From: Limnohabitans sp. Rim8
GTDB lineage: Bacteria; Pseudomonadota; Gammaproteobacteria; Burkholderiales; Burkholderiaceae_C
Assembly: GCA_945875955.1 (NCBI GenBank)
Contig: CAMCNQ010000004.1
Location: forward strand, 1 to 32,777
Direction: 5' to 3'
DNA length: 32,777 nt
The notes under the pieces were generated by a model, which made no database searches, was not told where the DNA came from, and was given only the letters and a program-made list of their open reading frames with translations. Positions 9,806 through 19,053 of the stretch are shown here, piece by piece. The stretch's first letter is position 1; every line of letters begins with the position of its first letter. Made by a program: the position numbers and the translations under genes.

Positions 9806-11917
9806 TTATTGGTTGTGGAAGCGCTGGCCGACTTCGGCGATGCGACGCAAGCGCTGCGGCGGGGTGAAGCGCGCGCCGAACTGGCTGGCGAGTTGGTCGC
9901 ACTCCGCCACGAAGCGCGCCGCACCGATGCGGTCGATATAGGCGAAGGGGCCGCCCAGGTGCGCGGGATAGCCCCAGCCCAGCACGGCGGCCACATCGCC
10001 GTCGATCGGATCCGCCAGGATGCCGTCGTCGAGGCAGCGAACGGCCTCGAGCGACTGCACGTGGAACAGGCGCCGCCGCACCGTCTCTTCGGTCAGCTCC
10101 GCGCGCCGAGGGAACAGTTCTGCCAAACCCGTCCAGATGTCGCGGCCCTGCTCGCTGTAGCCATACAGGCCCTTTCCCGCCACCTTGCCGATGCGGCCCG
10201 CCGCCAGCAGCTTCACCACCGTGTCTTCGGCGATGTTGCCGGCGTTGCCGATGCGTTGCCCGTCGCCGCGCATGGACTTGAGAATGTCGGACAGCAGCGG
10301 CAGCGTGGTCAGGTCAGCCAACGTCGCGCCACCCATCGCAAAACCGGCGTTCACCGCTGCGTTGTCGATCAGCTGCGCCGGCACGCCTTCACCGATGAGA
10401 TTCAGCGTCTCGCTGGAATAGGTGGTGACGATGCGGCTGGTGAAGAAGCCCAGGCCGTCGTTCACCACCACCGGCGTGCGTCCCAGCTGCTTCATGAAGT
10501 CGAGTGCACGCGCCAAGGTGGCGTCGTCCGTCTTCGCGGCGCGGATCACCTCGACCAGGGTCATGCGGTCCACCGGAGAGAAGAAATGCAGCCCGATCAC
10601 GCGAGCAGGCTGTGTCACATGCTGTGCCAGGCCGCCAATGGGCATGGTGGAGGTGTTGCTGGCGATGGGCACATCGGCGCCCACGGCTGCGGCCGCGCGG
10701 GCCAGCACCTCGTGCTTGATTTCAGCCTTCTCGAACACCGCTTCCAGCACGAAATCGGCTGTCGCAATGGCTGCGTAGTCGGCGCCGCCCGTGATGCGCC
10801 CCATCAACGTGTCCACCGGCATCGGCAACCGGCCCTTCTCGGCTTCCTTGTTGGCATGGGCGCGCATCGCGGCCACGCTCTTTGCGGCCGCTTCATCGTT
10901 CACGTCCAGCAGCGTCACGCGGATGCCGGCGAGTGCCGCCACATGGCCGATGCCGCGTCCCATCACGCCGCCACCCAGCACGGCCAGATGCTGCACCTTC
11001 AATGGGGGCAAACCCGCCGGACGCATCTTCATTGCGCGGGCACGGTTGACCCCGTTGAACAAGGTGCGAATCTTGTTCTTCGCGTCGCTGCCACTGGCCA
11101 GGCGCGCGAAGTGCCGCGTCTCGATCACCAGCCCTGCATCGATGCCGCGCTCCAGGCCCTGCTGCAGCACCTGGAGGATGGTGAGCGCCGCGAGGTTGTT
11201 GCCGCCGGCACTTTTCATGCTGCGGGCCCAGGCGCCCGTGAAAAACTGGCGGCCGGCCTGGGACTGCACAGAGAAGCCCGGCAGTGTGAAGCCCTTGCGG
11301 TCCCAAGGCTGGGTGGCGCCAGCGTTGGCCAGCACCCAGGCCTTGGCCGTGGCGAGCAACTGGTCGGCCGGCACCACCTCGTTGATCAGGCCCAGGGCCT
11401 TGGCGTCGGCCAGGGGCAGCCGCTTGCCTTCCAGCAGCAGCGGCGTGGCCGCAGCAATGCCTACCAGACGTGGCAGACGCTGCGTGCCCCCCGCGCCCGG
11501 CATCAGGCCGAGGGTGGCTTCGGGAAAGCCGAAGCGGGCAACAGGGTTGTCGGCGGCAATGCGGTGGTGGCAGGCCAGCGCCAGTTCGAGCCCGCCTCCC
11601 AGCGCGGTGCCGGGCATGGCTGCAGCCACCGGTTTGCCGCCTTGTTCGAGCTGGCGCAGGGCCAGCAGGAAGGGCGTAACGATGGCTTGAACGGCTTTGG
11701 GATCAGCCGCCGCCTGCAGTTCCTTCAGATCACCGCCGGCGATGAAGTCGCCCTTGTCTGAACCAATCAAGAGGCCTGTCACGCCGGGGTCGGCCAGCAA
11801 CTCGGCAGTCTTTTGCGCCAGCAGGCGGTTCAGGTCGCCCGATAGCGTGTTCACCGGGCCTTGGCAGGCGTACATCAGGGCCACGACGCCGTCGCCCAGG
11901 TCTTGTTGTCTGATCAT
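9806..11917 (-). CDS. FadJ/FadB-like bifunctional enoyl-CoA hydratase / 3-hydroxyacyl-CoA dehydrogenase
   Basis: N-terminal crotonase (FIAGGDLKEL, GTALGGGLELALACHHRIA) plus HCDH domain (LAVLGGGVMGRGIGHVAALAGIRVTLLDVN, IGLHFFSPVDRMTLVEVI); start MIRQQDLG at 11917. Confidence 0.92.
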   Translation of the reverse strand: MIRQQDLGDGVVALMYACQGPVNTLSGDLNRLLAQKTAELLADPGVTGLLIGSDKGDFIAGGDLKELQAAADPKAVQAIVTPFLLALRQLEQGGKPVAAAMPGTALGGGLELALACHHRIAADNPVARFGFPEATLGLMPGAGGTQRLPRLVGIAAATPLLLEGKRLPLADAKALGLINEVVPADQLLATAKAWVLANAGATQPWDRKGFTLPGFSVQSQAGRQFFTGAWARSMKSAGGNNLAALTILQVLQQGLERGIDAGLVIETRHFARLASGSDAKNKIRTLFNGVNRARAMKMRPAGLPPLKVQHLAVLGGGVMGRGIGHVAALAGIRVTLLDVNDEAAAKSVAAMRAHANKEAEKGRLPMPVDTLMGRITGGADYAAIATADFVLEAVFEKAEIKHEVLARAAAAVGADVPIASNTSTMPIGGLAQHVTQPARVIGLHFFSPVDRMTLVEVIRAAKTDDATLARALDFMKQLGRTPVVVNDGLGFFTSRIVTTYSSETLNLIGEGVPAQLIDNAAVNAGFAMGGATLADLTTLPLLSDILKSMRGDGQRIGNAGNIAEDTVVKLLAAGRIGKVAGKGLYGYSEQGRDIWTGLAELFPRRAELTEETVRRRLFHVQSLEAVRCLDDGILADPIDGDVAAVLGWGYPAHLGGPFAYIDRIGAARFVAECDQLASQFGARFTPPQRLRRIAEVGQRFHNQ

Positions 11918-11934
11918 TGGCTTCGATCCGTTCT

Positions 11935-13143
11935 TCAGATGCGTTCGATCAGTGTGGCCACGCCCAGCCCCAGGCCGGCGCACAGCGTCACGATGCCGGT
12001 ACGGGCGCCGCGGCGCTCCATTTCGTCGAGCAGCGTGCCCACCAGCATGCCGCCGGTGGCCCCGATTGGATGCCCCATCGCGATGGCGCCGCCATTGACG
12101 TTGACACGGTCGTGCGGTACCCCGGTCTCGCGCATGAATCTGAGCACCACCGAGGCGAAGGCTTCGTTCACCTCGAACAGGTCGATGTCTGCCAACTTGT
12201 AACCCCGTCTGGCAGCCGCGCGGCGCGCCGCTTCCGCAGGCGCCACCAGCATCAGGCAAGGGTCGCAGGCGGTCGTGGCTGAGGCCGTGATGCGTGCACG
12301 GGGCTTGAGCCCGAGTTGCCGGCCCACTTCTTCCGAGCCGATCAGAATCGCACTGGCACCATCCACCATGCCGGATGAATTGCCGCCGGTGTGCAGATGA
12401 TGCAGGCGATTGACCTGCGGATAGCGCTGCTTCACCGTCTCGCCAAAACCGCCCTTGGTGGCCATGTCGGCGAAGGCTGGCTTGAGCTTGCCGAGCGACT
12501 CGACAGTGGTGCCGGGGCGCACGATCTCGTCGCGCTCCAGGCAAATGGCGCCATTGAAGTCGCGCACCGGCACCACGGATTTCGCAAATCGGCCTTCGCT
12601 CCAGGCGAGGGCGGCCCGGGCCTGGGACTCGGCGGCGTAAGCGTCCACGTCATCGCGCGTGTGGCCTTCCAGCGTGCCCAGCAGGTCGGCGGCCACGCCC
12701 AGCGGCGTGAAGTTGGTCGTCGTGTTGAAGAACGCGTCACTGCCCCAGGGTCCGCCAGTGCCAGCGATGGGGATCAACGACATCATCTCCACCCCACCGG
12801 CGACCAGCAGGTCGCCGTGCCCGGCCACCACCTTCGCAGCGGCCAGGTTGACGGCGTCGAGGCCGGAGGCGCAAAAGCGGCTGATCACGCTGCCGGGAAT
12901 GGCGTCGCCCAGCCCGGCGTGCAGCGCCGAAGAACGCGCCAAGTTGGCGCCCTGGTCGTCCACGCCATCGCCCACCCCGAAGATCACGTCTTCGACAGGT
13001 AGCCGATCAAACCCGGTGCGGTCGCGCAGGGCGGTGAGCACGGTGGCCCCGAGATCGATGGGCGAGAGGGTGTGCAGCGCCCCGCTTGAGCGAGCGGCGC
13101 CACGCGGCGTGCGCACAGCATCGTAAATAAAAGCTTCAGACAT
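11935..13143 (-). CDS. Acetyl-CoA C-acyltransferase (thiolase)
   Basis: MSEAFIYDAVRTPRGAARSSGALHTLSPIDLGATVLTAL; VISRFCASGLDAVNLAAAKV; NVNGGAIAMGHPIGATGGML; TLCAGLGLGVATLIERI. Confidence 0.94.
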   Translation of the reverse strand: MSEAFIYDAVRTPRGAARSSGALHTLSPIDLGATVLTALRDRTGFDRLPVEDVIFGVGDGVDDQGANLARSSALHAGLGDAIPGSVISRFCASGLDAVNLAAAKVVAGHGDLLVAGGVEMMSLIPIAGTGGPWGSDAFFNTTTNFTPLGVAADLLGTLEGHTRDDVDAYAAESQARAALAWSEGRFAKSVVPVRDFNGAICLERDEIVRPGTTVESLGKLKPAFADMATKGGFGETVKQRYPQVNRLHHLHTGGNSSGMVDGASAILIGSEEVGRQLGLKPRARITASATTACDPCLMLVAPAEAARRAAARRGYKLADIDLFEVNEAFASVVLRFMRETGVPHDRVNVNGGAIAMGHPIGATGGMLVGTLLDEMERRGARTGIVTLCAGLGLGVATLIERI

Positions 13144-13149
13144 ATGAGA

Positions 13150-13155
13150 ACCATA
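13150..13155 (-). promoter_or_regulatory. Putative -10 hexamer (TATGGT) for the thiolase operon
   Basis: Begins at the 22nd nt after the 20-bp operator 13177-13196 on the minus strand; predicted TSS falls on the ATG at 13143. Confidence 0.5.
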
Positions 13156-13176
13156 GAGAAAACCCTAGACAGGTGC

Positions 13177-13196
13177 TGTCGTCCGCAACTACGACA
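13177..13196. promoter_or_regulatory. 20-bp inverted-repeat operator A1 (TGTCGTCCGCAACTACGACA)
   Basis: Perfect 6-bp arms TGTCGT/ACGACA with N8 spacer; the reverse complement matches 17/20 positions of the operator at 14916-14935. Confidence 0.8.
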
Positions 13197-13216
13197 TGTC
13201 CTGTTTTGCTACGACA
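13197..13216. promoter_or_regulatory. 20-bp operator A2 (TGTCCTGTTTTGCTACGACA) abutting A1
   Basis: Directly adjacent to A1; TACTAT at 13239-13244 is a -10 candidate at the corresponding spacing (+1 nt). Confidence 0.75.
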
Positions 13217-13289
13217 GCGCAACCCCGGATAGGGCCCCTACTATCAGAGGAACACGCTCTGCGTATGCCTACACATCTAAGGAGACACC

Positions 13290-14264
13290 ATGAAACTGCT
13301 CTGGACACGCCGCGCACTCGGCATCGTGATCGCTGCGGCCGCGCTGACCGCTGGCGCGCAGGAGGCTTACCCCAACCGTCCCGTCAAACTCGTGGTCGGG
13401 TTTGCGCCCGGCGGCGGCGGCGACAGCGTGGCCCGACTGGTGGCTGAGCACATGGGGCGCACGCTCAAGCAACAGGTGGTCGTCGAGAACCGGCCGGGTG
13501 CCGGCACCACGCTGGCACCTGCTGCCGTGGCCGCTGCAGCGCCGGATGGCTATACCCTGCTGCTGGCGCCTGACTCCGTGTTCGGCCCCGACAAAGTGAT
13601 GTGGGCGCCCAACGCCAAATACGACGAGACCAGCTTCACGCCCATCAGCAAGCTGGCCAGCACCTTTTTCGTGCTGGCGGCGAACAAAGACTTCGGTGTG
13701 CGCACGGTCGCCGAGCTGATGGCCAAGGCCCGCGCCGACAAGGGCGAGTTGTTCGTGGCGTCGACGCAGGGGCTCTATCCGGCGCTGATCATGGAGAACT
13801 TCAACCGGGCTTCCGGTCTCAAGCTCAACCAGGTCCCCTACAAGGGCGGTGCGCCATCGGTGCTGGCCGTGGTGTCAGGCGAGGTGCCGGTGACGTTCGC
13901 GGTGCCGAGCTCCGTGATGCCCATGGTCAAGGACGGCAAGCTCGTGGCATTGGCGGTCACCAGTGCCAACCGCTCTGCGCTGACTGAGGGGGTGCCCACG
14001 CTGGCGGAATCGGGCATGCGGGGCTTTGACGTCGGCTACTGGTTCGGCCTGGCCGGACCGGCGGGCTTGCCAGCGGACATCACCCAGAAGCTGTTCGATG
14101 CCGCCTCTTCGGCGCTGGCGGACCCTGCCGTGCGCGCCCGCCTGAACACCCTGGGCTACGAGCCCGCGCCTTCGAAGTCGAGCGCGGAATTCCGGGCACA
14201 GGCCATCCAGGACGGCGCTGCGCTGCGCAAGATCGTGGAGACGCTGGGCATCAAGGGCAACTGA
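13290..14264 (+). CDS. Tripartite tricarboxylate transporter substrate-binding protein (TctC/Bug family), copy 1
   Basis: YPNRPVKLVVGFAPGGGGDSVARLVAEHM, VVVENRPGAGTTLAPAAVAAAAPDGYTLL; SD aaggag before ATG. Confidence 0.94.
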   Translation: MKLLWTRRALGIVIAAAALTAGAQEAYPNRPVKLVVGFAPGGGGDSVARLVAEHMGRTLKQQVVVENRPGAGTTLAPAAVAAAAPDGYTLLLAPDSVFGPDKVMWAPNAKYDETSFTPISKLASTFFVLAANKDFGVRTVAELMAKARADKGELFVASTQGLYPALIMENFNRASGLKLNQVPYKGGAPSVLAVVSGEVPVTFAVPSSVMPMVKDGKLVALAVTSANRSALTEGVPTLAESGMRGFDVGYWFGLAGPAGLPADITQKLFDAASSALADPAVRARLNTLGYEPAPSKSSAEFRAQAIQDGAALRKIVETLGIKGN

Positions 14265-14395
14265 GTATGCGGCCGCGGTGCGTGGGCACGAAGAGCACAT
14301 CAGCAACCGCCTCACCCCTACCCAGCGCGCAACGTTCAACCCACTCATCTGCAGGACTTTTCAGGGTCCGGCCCCGTTCGCATACAGGAGAACAG

Positions 14396-14850
14396 ATGTT
14401 CAACTGTGAGATGCCCATCGATGGCCAGTCGGTCGGCGCGCGCTCGGCCAGCGCTTTGAAACCATGAACCCGGCGATGGGCAAGCAATGGGCCTTCATAC
14501 CGAGGGCGAATCCCGACATCGTCGACCATGCCGCCCATCGAGAAGCGCAGCATCTTCAACCACGCACTTTTGGAGCCCGTGGGCCTGGGGGTGGCGATCA
14601 CCCCTTGGAACTCGCCCCTGCTGCTGGCCGTGAGCAAGCTCGCAGCAGCAATGGCTGCGGGCTGTACGTTGGTGATGAAGCCTTACGAACACGCGTCTGC
14701 ATCGCTGCTTGAATTTGCCGGGTTGGTCGAGAAGGCCGGGATTCCCCCTGGCTTGGTGAACGTGGTCAAAGGCTATGGCCACGAGATCGGCGACGCCCTC
14801 GTGTCGCAGCCGTAGGGGGCGAAGATCGGCTTCATGGGCGGCAGGGTCGA
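14396..14850 (+). pseudogene. Aldehyde dehydrogenase remnant (frameshifted N-terminus, internal segment, in-frame stop)
   Basis: Frame-split MFNCEMPIDGQSVG + GQRFETMNPAMGK, then LEPVGLGVAITPWNSPLLLAVSKLAAAMAAGCTLVMKPYEHASASLLEFAGLVEKAGIPPGLVNVVKGYGHEIGDAL (14528-14815), TAG, then KIGFMGG. Confidence 0.85.
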
Positions 14851-14915
14851 CTTCACACGCGTTGTGCAAGGGCTCGATGCCCTGTGGCGCGCAGATTAGC
14901 CTGCGTAGGTGCTCG

Positions 14916-14935
14916 CGTCGTAGTTGCAAACGACA
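14916..14935 (+). promoter_or_regulatory. 20-bp operator C (CGTCGTAGTTGCAAACGACA) upstream of the LigM-like gene
   Basis: Same 20-bp inverted repeat as A1 (17/20); followed after 21 nt by TATCGT (14957-14962). Confidence 0.78.
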
Positions 14936-14987
14936 ACTTCGCGATGCCATTGTGTCTATCGTTGCACATACAACTTCATCTTCTGCC

Positions 14988-16319
14988 ATGGCACCTATCC
15001 ATCCACAACGCCACGCCATCGACCGCACCGTTTCGTGGGGCAAGGACGAATACACCAACTGGATGGACGAGAGCATGTCGTGGAAGACGACCTGCTACGT
15101 CGGCGACTGGAGCTGGTTGCCGGAGCTGAACGTTCGCGGCCCCGACGCCGAACGCCTGCTCTGCGACTTCACAGTCATCAGCCTGGCGGCTCAAGAGATC
15201 GGTCAGGCCAAGCATGCGATCTTCTGCAGCCACACTGACAAGGTGCTGGGCGAAGGCGTGCTGGCGCGCCTGGGTCCGCAAGAGTTCGAGCTCAATGCGT
15301 CCGGTCCGGTCAATCTTTGGCTGCAATACAACCTCGCGCGCGGCGGCTACAACGCAGTGGCTGAACTGCGGCGTACCAAGACCAAGCTGCAGGTCTCGGG
15401 GCCGAATGCGCTGTACCTGCTGGAAAAGCTCGCGCGGGAAAGCCTGCGCGACATCAAGTTCATGCGCTTTCGCGTCGTGCCACTGGCAGGCTGCGACGTC
15501 GCCTTCCTGCGACAGGGCATGGCGGGCGAGATCGGCTTCGAGCTGCATGGCCCGATCGCGCAGCTGGACCAGATGCTGAATGCCATCCTGGAAGCCGGAC
15601 AGGCGTTCGGCATCCGCCGCCTCGGCTCCCGCACAGCGCTCATCAATCACCTGGAAGCCGGCTTCCCCACGGTGAACCTGGACTATCTCCCCGCCACTGC
15701 CGACACGGCGGAGCGCGAGTTCTTCGATCGGTACCACACGCAGCTGGCCCCGATCGACACCATCGAGTGGCGCGTGGGCGTGGCCCGCGTGCTCAAGGTG
15801 CGCGGCAGCTTCGAGGGCGACGACATCACCGCTTGGTACCGCAGCCCCGTGGAGCTCGGGTGGGCGCGCAACATCAAGTTCGACCACAACTTCCATGGCC
15901 GCGCGGCACTGGAGGCCGAAGTCGCTGCACCCCGGAGCAGCATCGTCGCGCTGGTCTGGAATGCCGACGACGTGCAGGAGGTCTACGCCTCGCACTTCGA
16001 CGGCAGTCCACAGCCCTGCGAGTACATGGACATGCCGCGTTCGCTGCTGGTGTGCACCTATGCCAGCCGGGTGCTGGCAGGCGGCCGGGACGTCGGGGTG
16101 GCCACCTCACGCGGCTACAGCTTCTACTACCGCAAGATGATCTCGCATGGCGTGATCGACCTCGGCTACGCCCTGCCGGGCACTGAAGTCACGGTTATCT
16201 GGGGCGAGCCGGGCAAGCGGCAAAAGGAGATTCGCGCCGTCGTCCACCCCTACCCTTTCAAGCGCAACGCGAACCGCGAGACGGACCTCGCGGCGCTGCC
16301 CGCGCGCCCTAACGCCTGA
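14988..16319 (+). CDS. GcvT-fold aminomethyltransferase family protein, LigM/DesA-like tetrahydrofolate-dependent O-demethylase candidate
   Basis: 443 aa from MAPIHPQRHAIDRTVSWGKDEYTNWM; FRQGMAGEIGFELHGP-type region (LRQGMAGEIGFELHGP), SFEGDDITAWYRSPVELGWARNIKFDHNFHGRAALEAE, ALVWNADDVQEVYASHF, matching the layout recalled for LigM. Confidence 0.75.
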   Translation: MAPIHPQRHAIDRTVSWGKDEYTNWMDESMSWKTTCYVGDWSWLPELNVRGPDAERLLCDFTVISLAAQEIGQAKHAIFCSHTDKVLGEGVLARLGPQEFELNASGPVNLWLQYNLARGGYNAVAELRRTKTKLQVSGPNALYLLEKLARESLRDIKFMRFRVVPLAGCDVAFLRQGMAGEIGFELHGPIAQLDQMLNAILEAGQAFGIRRLGSRTALINHLEAGFPTVNLDYLPATADTAEREFFDRYHTQLAPIDTIEWRVGVARVLKVRGSFEGDDITAWYRSPVELGWARNIKFDHNFHGRAALEAEVAAPRSSIVALVWNADDVQEVYASHFDGSPQPCEYMDMPRSLLVCTYASRVLAGGRDVGVATSRGYSFYYRKMISHGVIDLGYALPGTEVTVIWGEPGKRQKEIRAVVHPYPFKRNANRETDLAALPARPNA

Positions 16320-16340
16320 CCAAAGATGGGGGCAAGAACC

Positions 16341-16651
16341 ATGCGTGCAGACCTCGAAAAGGCCAACGGAATGGCCAATGCGCTGTACCGCCTGCTGTTT
16401 GGACTCGCGGTTGCCGTTATGCTCCTCATGGCTGTCCACATCTTCCTGAGTGTTTGCAGCCGCTTGTTTATTCAGGCACCGCGACCGAGGCGGGCGCGAT
16501 CGGTGTGGTGCCAACCCTGGTTGTCGCAACGTCGCGTCGGCAGCTCAGCCAAGCCTTGCTCTTGAAGGCCCTGCGCTTCTCGGTCCACGCCACTGCGCAG
16601 ATTCGCTTCATTGCCCGGGATGCCATTCCCTTGACGCACCTGAAGGGCTAA
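16341..16651 (+). pseudogene. Fused TRAP transporter DctQ/DctM remnants
   Basis: DctQ-like N-terminus MANALYRLLFGLAVAVMLLMAVHIFLSVCSRLFI, then in another frame a DctM-like stretch GTATEAGAIGVVPTLVVATSRRQLSQALLLKALRFSVHATAQI. Confidence 0.6.
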
Positions 16652-16895
16652 TCGGCTGTGCCCACCTTCCTGGCCCCGTTGGTGCAGGGCGAGAACAACG
16701 CGCTCTTGTTCATGCTGGCGTCGGTGGTGGATGCGTCGGCCATGCCGACCACCGTCAGCGGCAACACCCATGCGCCGAAGACCATGATCGCGAAAAAGGC
16801 GGCGGACCTGATCAAGGCCGCCGCAGCGGCACAAGGCCTCTCGCGCACGGCCTGGCAGGGCACCGACTCAGGGCGCGGGCACGCTGACACAGAAG

Positions 16896-18275
16896 CTACA
16901 AATCCAAAGCCGAAAGATCGCCGGCCGTCTCCAGCGCCCCTATTCGCGCTGCAGCGTTTTGTGCCTGTGCCCGCGTCAGCGGGTCTGTGGCATAGCCCGC
17001 GCAATCGATGAACTTGTCCAGTAACTGCTCATCGCTCATGGGCCGCAGCGGATCGCCCAATGGCCGGTCCACGACTTGAAACAAGGTACGGCCATCGCGC
17101 AAGCTCAGCCGCAGTGTGCCGCGCAACGCATCTTCCAGGCCACCGGTGCTGCGCACCTCGCAGCCAAAGCGCTGTGCCAGGGCCAGCACCTCCGGGTGCG
17201 CCAATGCCTCGGCCGAGAAATCGGCCAGCGTCAGCTGCCCATGCACCAGCGCCGCTGCGGTAGTGAAAGGGATGCTGAACTTCGCGTCATTGGCGGTCTG
17301 CGGGCGCTGCTTCTGGGCAGCCGGCGTGCACAGCATGCCGAATGTGGCGCTCACCTCGACCGTTACTTGCTCGATCTCGTGCGCTTGCAGGGCATGCGCT
17401 TCGCGCAGGATGAGCGCGGCCTCGACAAAAGGATGCGTGCCCCGACACGAGGGCCAGGGTTTGAAGCTGAGCTTGTCCACTTCCCACGAGTGGCCCAGGC
17501 CGCACGTGAGCCGCTCGGCGTCGAAGCGGCCGCCGGTGTACATGGCAAACAGGCCGTGGTCACCCTCGATCGGCCGGTCGTAGCACTGCACGCCGCGGCT
17601 GGCCAGCAGCACGGCGGTGATGGCCGCCTGAGCCGCCAACCCATCGCGGATTTCGCGCATGTGCGAGGGCGCATAACCGAAGAAGCCCTTGCTGCAGGTG
17701 ACCTGGCTGAACGCGAGGGCGAAAGCCTCCACCATCTGCGGCGCATCCAGCCCGAGCAGGCGGCCGGCCGCCGCGACCGCGCCACAGGTACCCAGCAGCG
17801 GACGGATCACCCAGCCGCGCGGCGTGTCGTCGTCGCCCATCGCCATGCCGAGGCGGCAGGTCAGATCGGCGCCAACCGCCATGGCGGTGATGAACTCGGC
17901 GCCACCGACGTTGCCGCGCAGGTGCGCCGCGGCCAGCGCCGCGGGCAAGGCTGTGCCATTCGGGTGCACCAGGCCAGCGTCGTGCGTGTCCTCGTAGTCC
18001 AGCGCGTGCGACATGGCGCCGTTGACAAGGGCCGCCACCGCAGGCGCTGCGCTGAGTTTGTGGCCCAGGATGCGGCAGGGGCCGCTGCCGCTGACGCGCG
18101 CAAGGTCGACGAAGGCCGCCGTGACCTGGCCCTGCGTGCCTGCTGCCAGGGCCACGCCGAATGCGTCGACCAGGCTGCGCTTGACCGAGGCCACCGTGCC
18201 CTGCGAGAGCTCGTCGAAGCGCACGCCCACCGCATGGCGCGCGAGCGCGAGCGACAGGTCGATGTGCTCACTCAT
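16896..18275 (-). CDS. MmgE/PrpD family protein
   Basis: MSEHIDLSLALARHAVGVRFDELSQGTVASVKRSLVDAFGVALAA; MSHALDYEDTHDAGLVHPNGTALPAALAAA; WPSCRGTHPFVEAAL. Confidence 0.9.
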   Translation of the reverse strand: MSEHIDLSLALARHAVGVRFDELSQGTVASVKRSLVDAFGVALAAGTQGQVTAAFVDLARVSGSGPCRILGHKLSAAPAVAALVNGAMSHALDYEDTHDAGLVHPNGTALPAALAAAHLRGNVGGAEFITAMAVGADLTCRLGMAMGDDDTPRGWVIRPLLGTCGAVAAAGRLLGLDAPQMVEAFALAFSQVTCSKGFFGYAPSHMREIRDGLAAQAAITAVLLASRGVQCYDRPIEGDHGLFAMYTGGRFDAERLTCGLGHSWEVDKLSFKPWPSCRGTHPFVEAALILREAHALQAHEIEQVTVEVSATFGMLCTPAAQKQRPQTANDAKFSIPFTTAAALVHGQLTLADFSAEALAHPEVLALAQRFGCEVRSTGGLEDALRGTLRLSLRDGRTLFQVVDRPLGDPLRPMSDEQLLDKFIDCAGYATDPLTRAQAQNAAARIGALETAGDLSALDL

Positions 18276-18476
18276 CTTTCTGTCCAGTGCTGAGACGGTC
18301 TTGCGCAGCGTGGCGTGCCGGCTGCGAAGCTGCGGCTCCGCCCGCGCCTTGTTGCACGCGTCGAAGCGCTTCTGCAGCACATCGTCTGACTGGCCGAGGG
18401 CGCGCGCCTTGTGGCCCAAGCCGAACCGGCGAAATCCGCAGAGGCCCCAGGCTGTCCGTTCACCTGCATGGCGCGC

Positions 18477-19049
18477 TCAGTCAGCGAGCAGCTTGCGCAG
18501 CAAGCGGGTGAGCTGTTCGCGTTCGGATTCCGGCAAGGGCCTGCAGATGCGCGTCTCGTGCTCGCGCACGGCAGCTTCGTAGGCCACCAGCCTGGCCTGG
18601 CCGCGCGCCGAAAGCGCCAGCGCCCCAATGCGCTTGTCGCTGGGAATGGGGTAGGTCTCCACCAGCCCCATATCGACCAGGTGATTGACGATTTTCAGCG
18701 CCGCCGGTCTGGCGATGTCCAGCGCTCGGGCGATGTCCACCTGCCGCACCCCCGGGTTGGCACCAATGATCGACAACGCGGTGAAGCGTGCGGGGGTGAT
18801 CTCGTCCTCCTCAAGGGTGACCAGGAAGCTCGCGTAGATCTTGTTGTCCAGACGGCGCACCAAGTAGCCGAAGTAGGACGCCATGTGGTCGACGTCCAAA
18901 TTAGACGGTGCCGAGTAGGCGTACTGGTCGATCACGCCGCCGTGGCCGACCATGGTGCGCTTGCGCGTCGCGGCAGTGGCTGCCGCAGCGGCGCGCAGCC
19001 CCTTGCGAACGGCCGGGCGGTTGTCATTCATGGACAGGTCCTTGGGCAT
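18477..19049 (-). CDS. MarR-family transcriptional regulator
   Basis: SYFGYLVRRLDNKIYASF...ITPARFTALSIIGANPGVRQVDIARALDIARPAALKIVNHLVDMGLVETYPIPSDKRIGALALSARG; start MPKDLSMNDN (19049) or MNDN (19031). Confidence 0.88.
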   Translation of the reverse strand: MPKDLSMNDNRPAVRKGLRAAAAATAATRKRTMVGHGGVIDQYAYSAPSNLDVDHMASYFGYLVRRLDNKIYASFLVTLEEDEITPARFTALSIIGANPGVRQVDIARALDIARPAALKIVNHLVDMGLVETYPIPSDKRIGALALSARGQARLVAYEAAVREHETRICRPLPESEREQLTRLLRKLLAD

Positions 19050-19053
19050 GGCA

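Noticed and set aside
9176-11761. 861-aa plus-strand ORF
   Set aside because: Antisense to the clear FadJ-like and MDR genes; His/Gln/Arg-rich translation with no domain-like motifs, typical of an antisense shadow frame.
14775-14987. 5' extension of the LigM-like ORF (514-aa version)
   Set aside because: It overlaps the ALDH remnant and operator C; the downstream ATG at 14988 fits the predicted promoter.
18276-18419. N-terminal extension of the MmgE/PrpD ORF
   Set aside because: MSEHIDLSLALARHAVG is the normal family N-terminus; the upstream 48 aa may be a remnant of another gene but could not be assigned.
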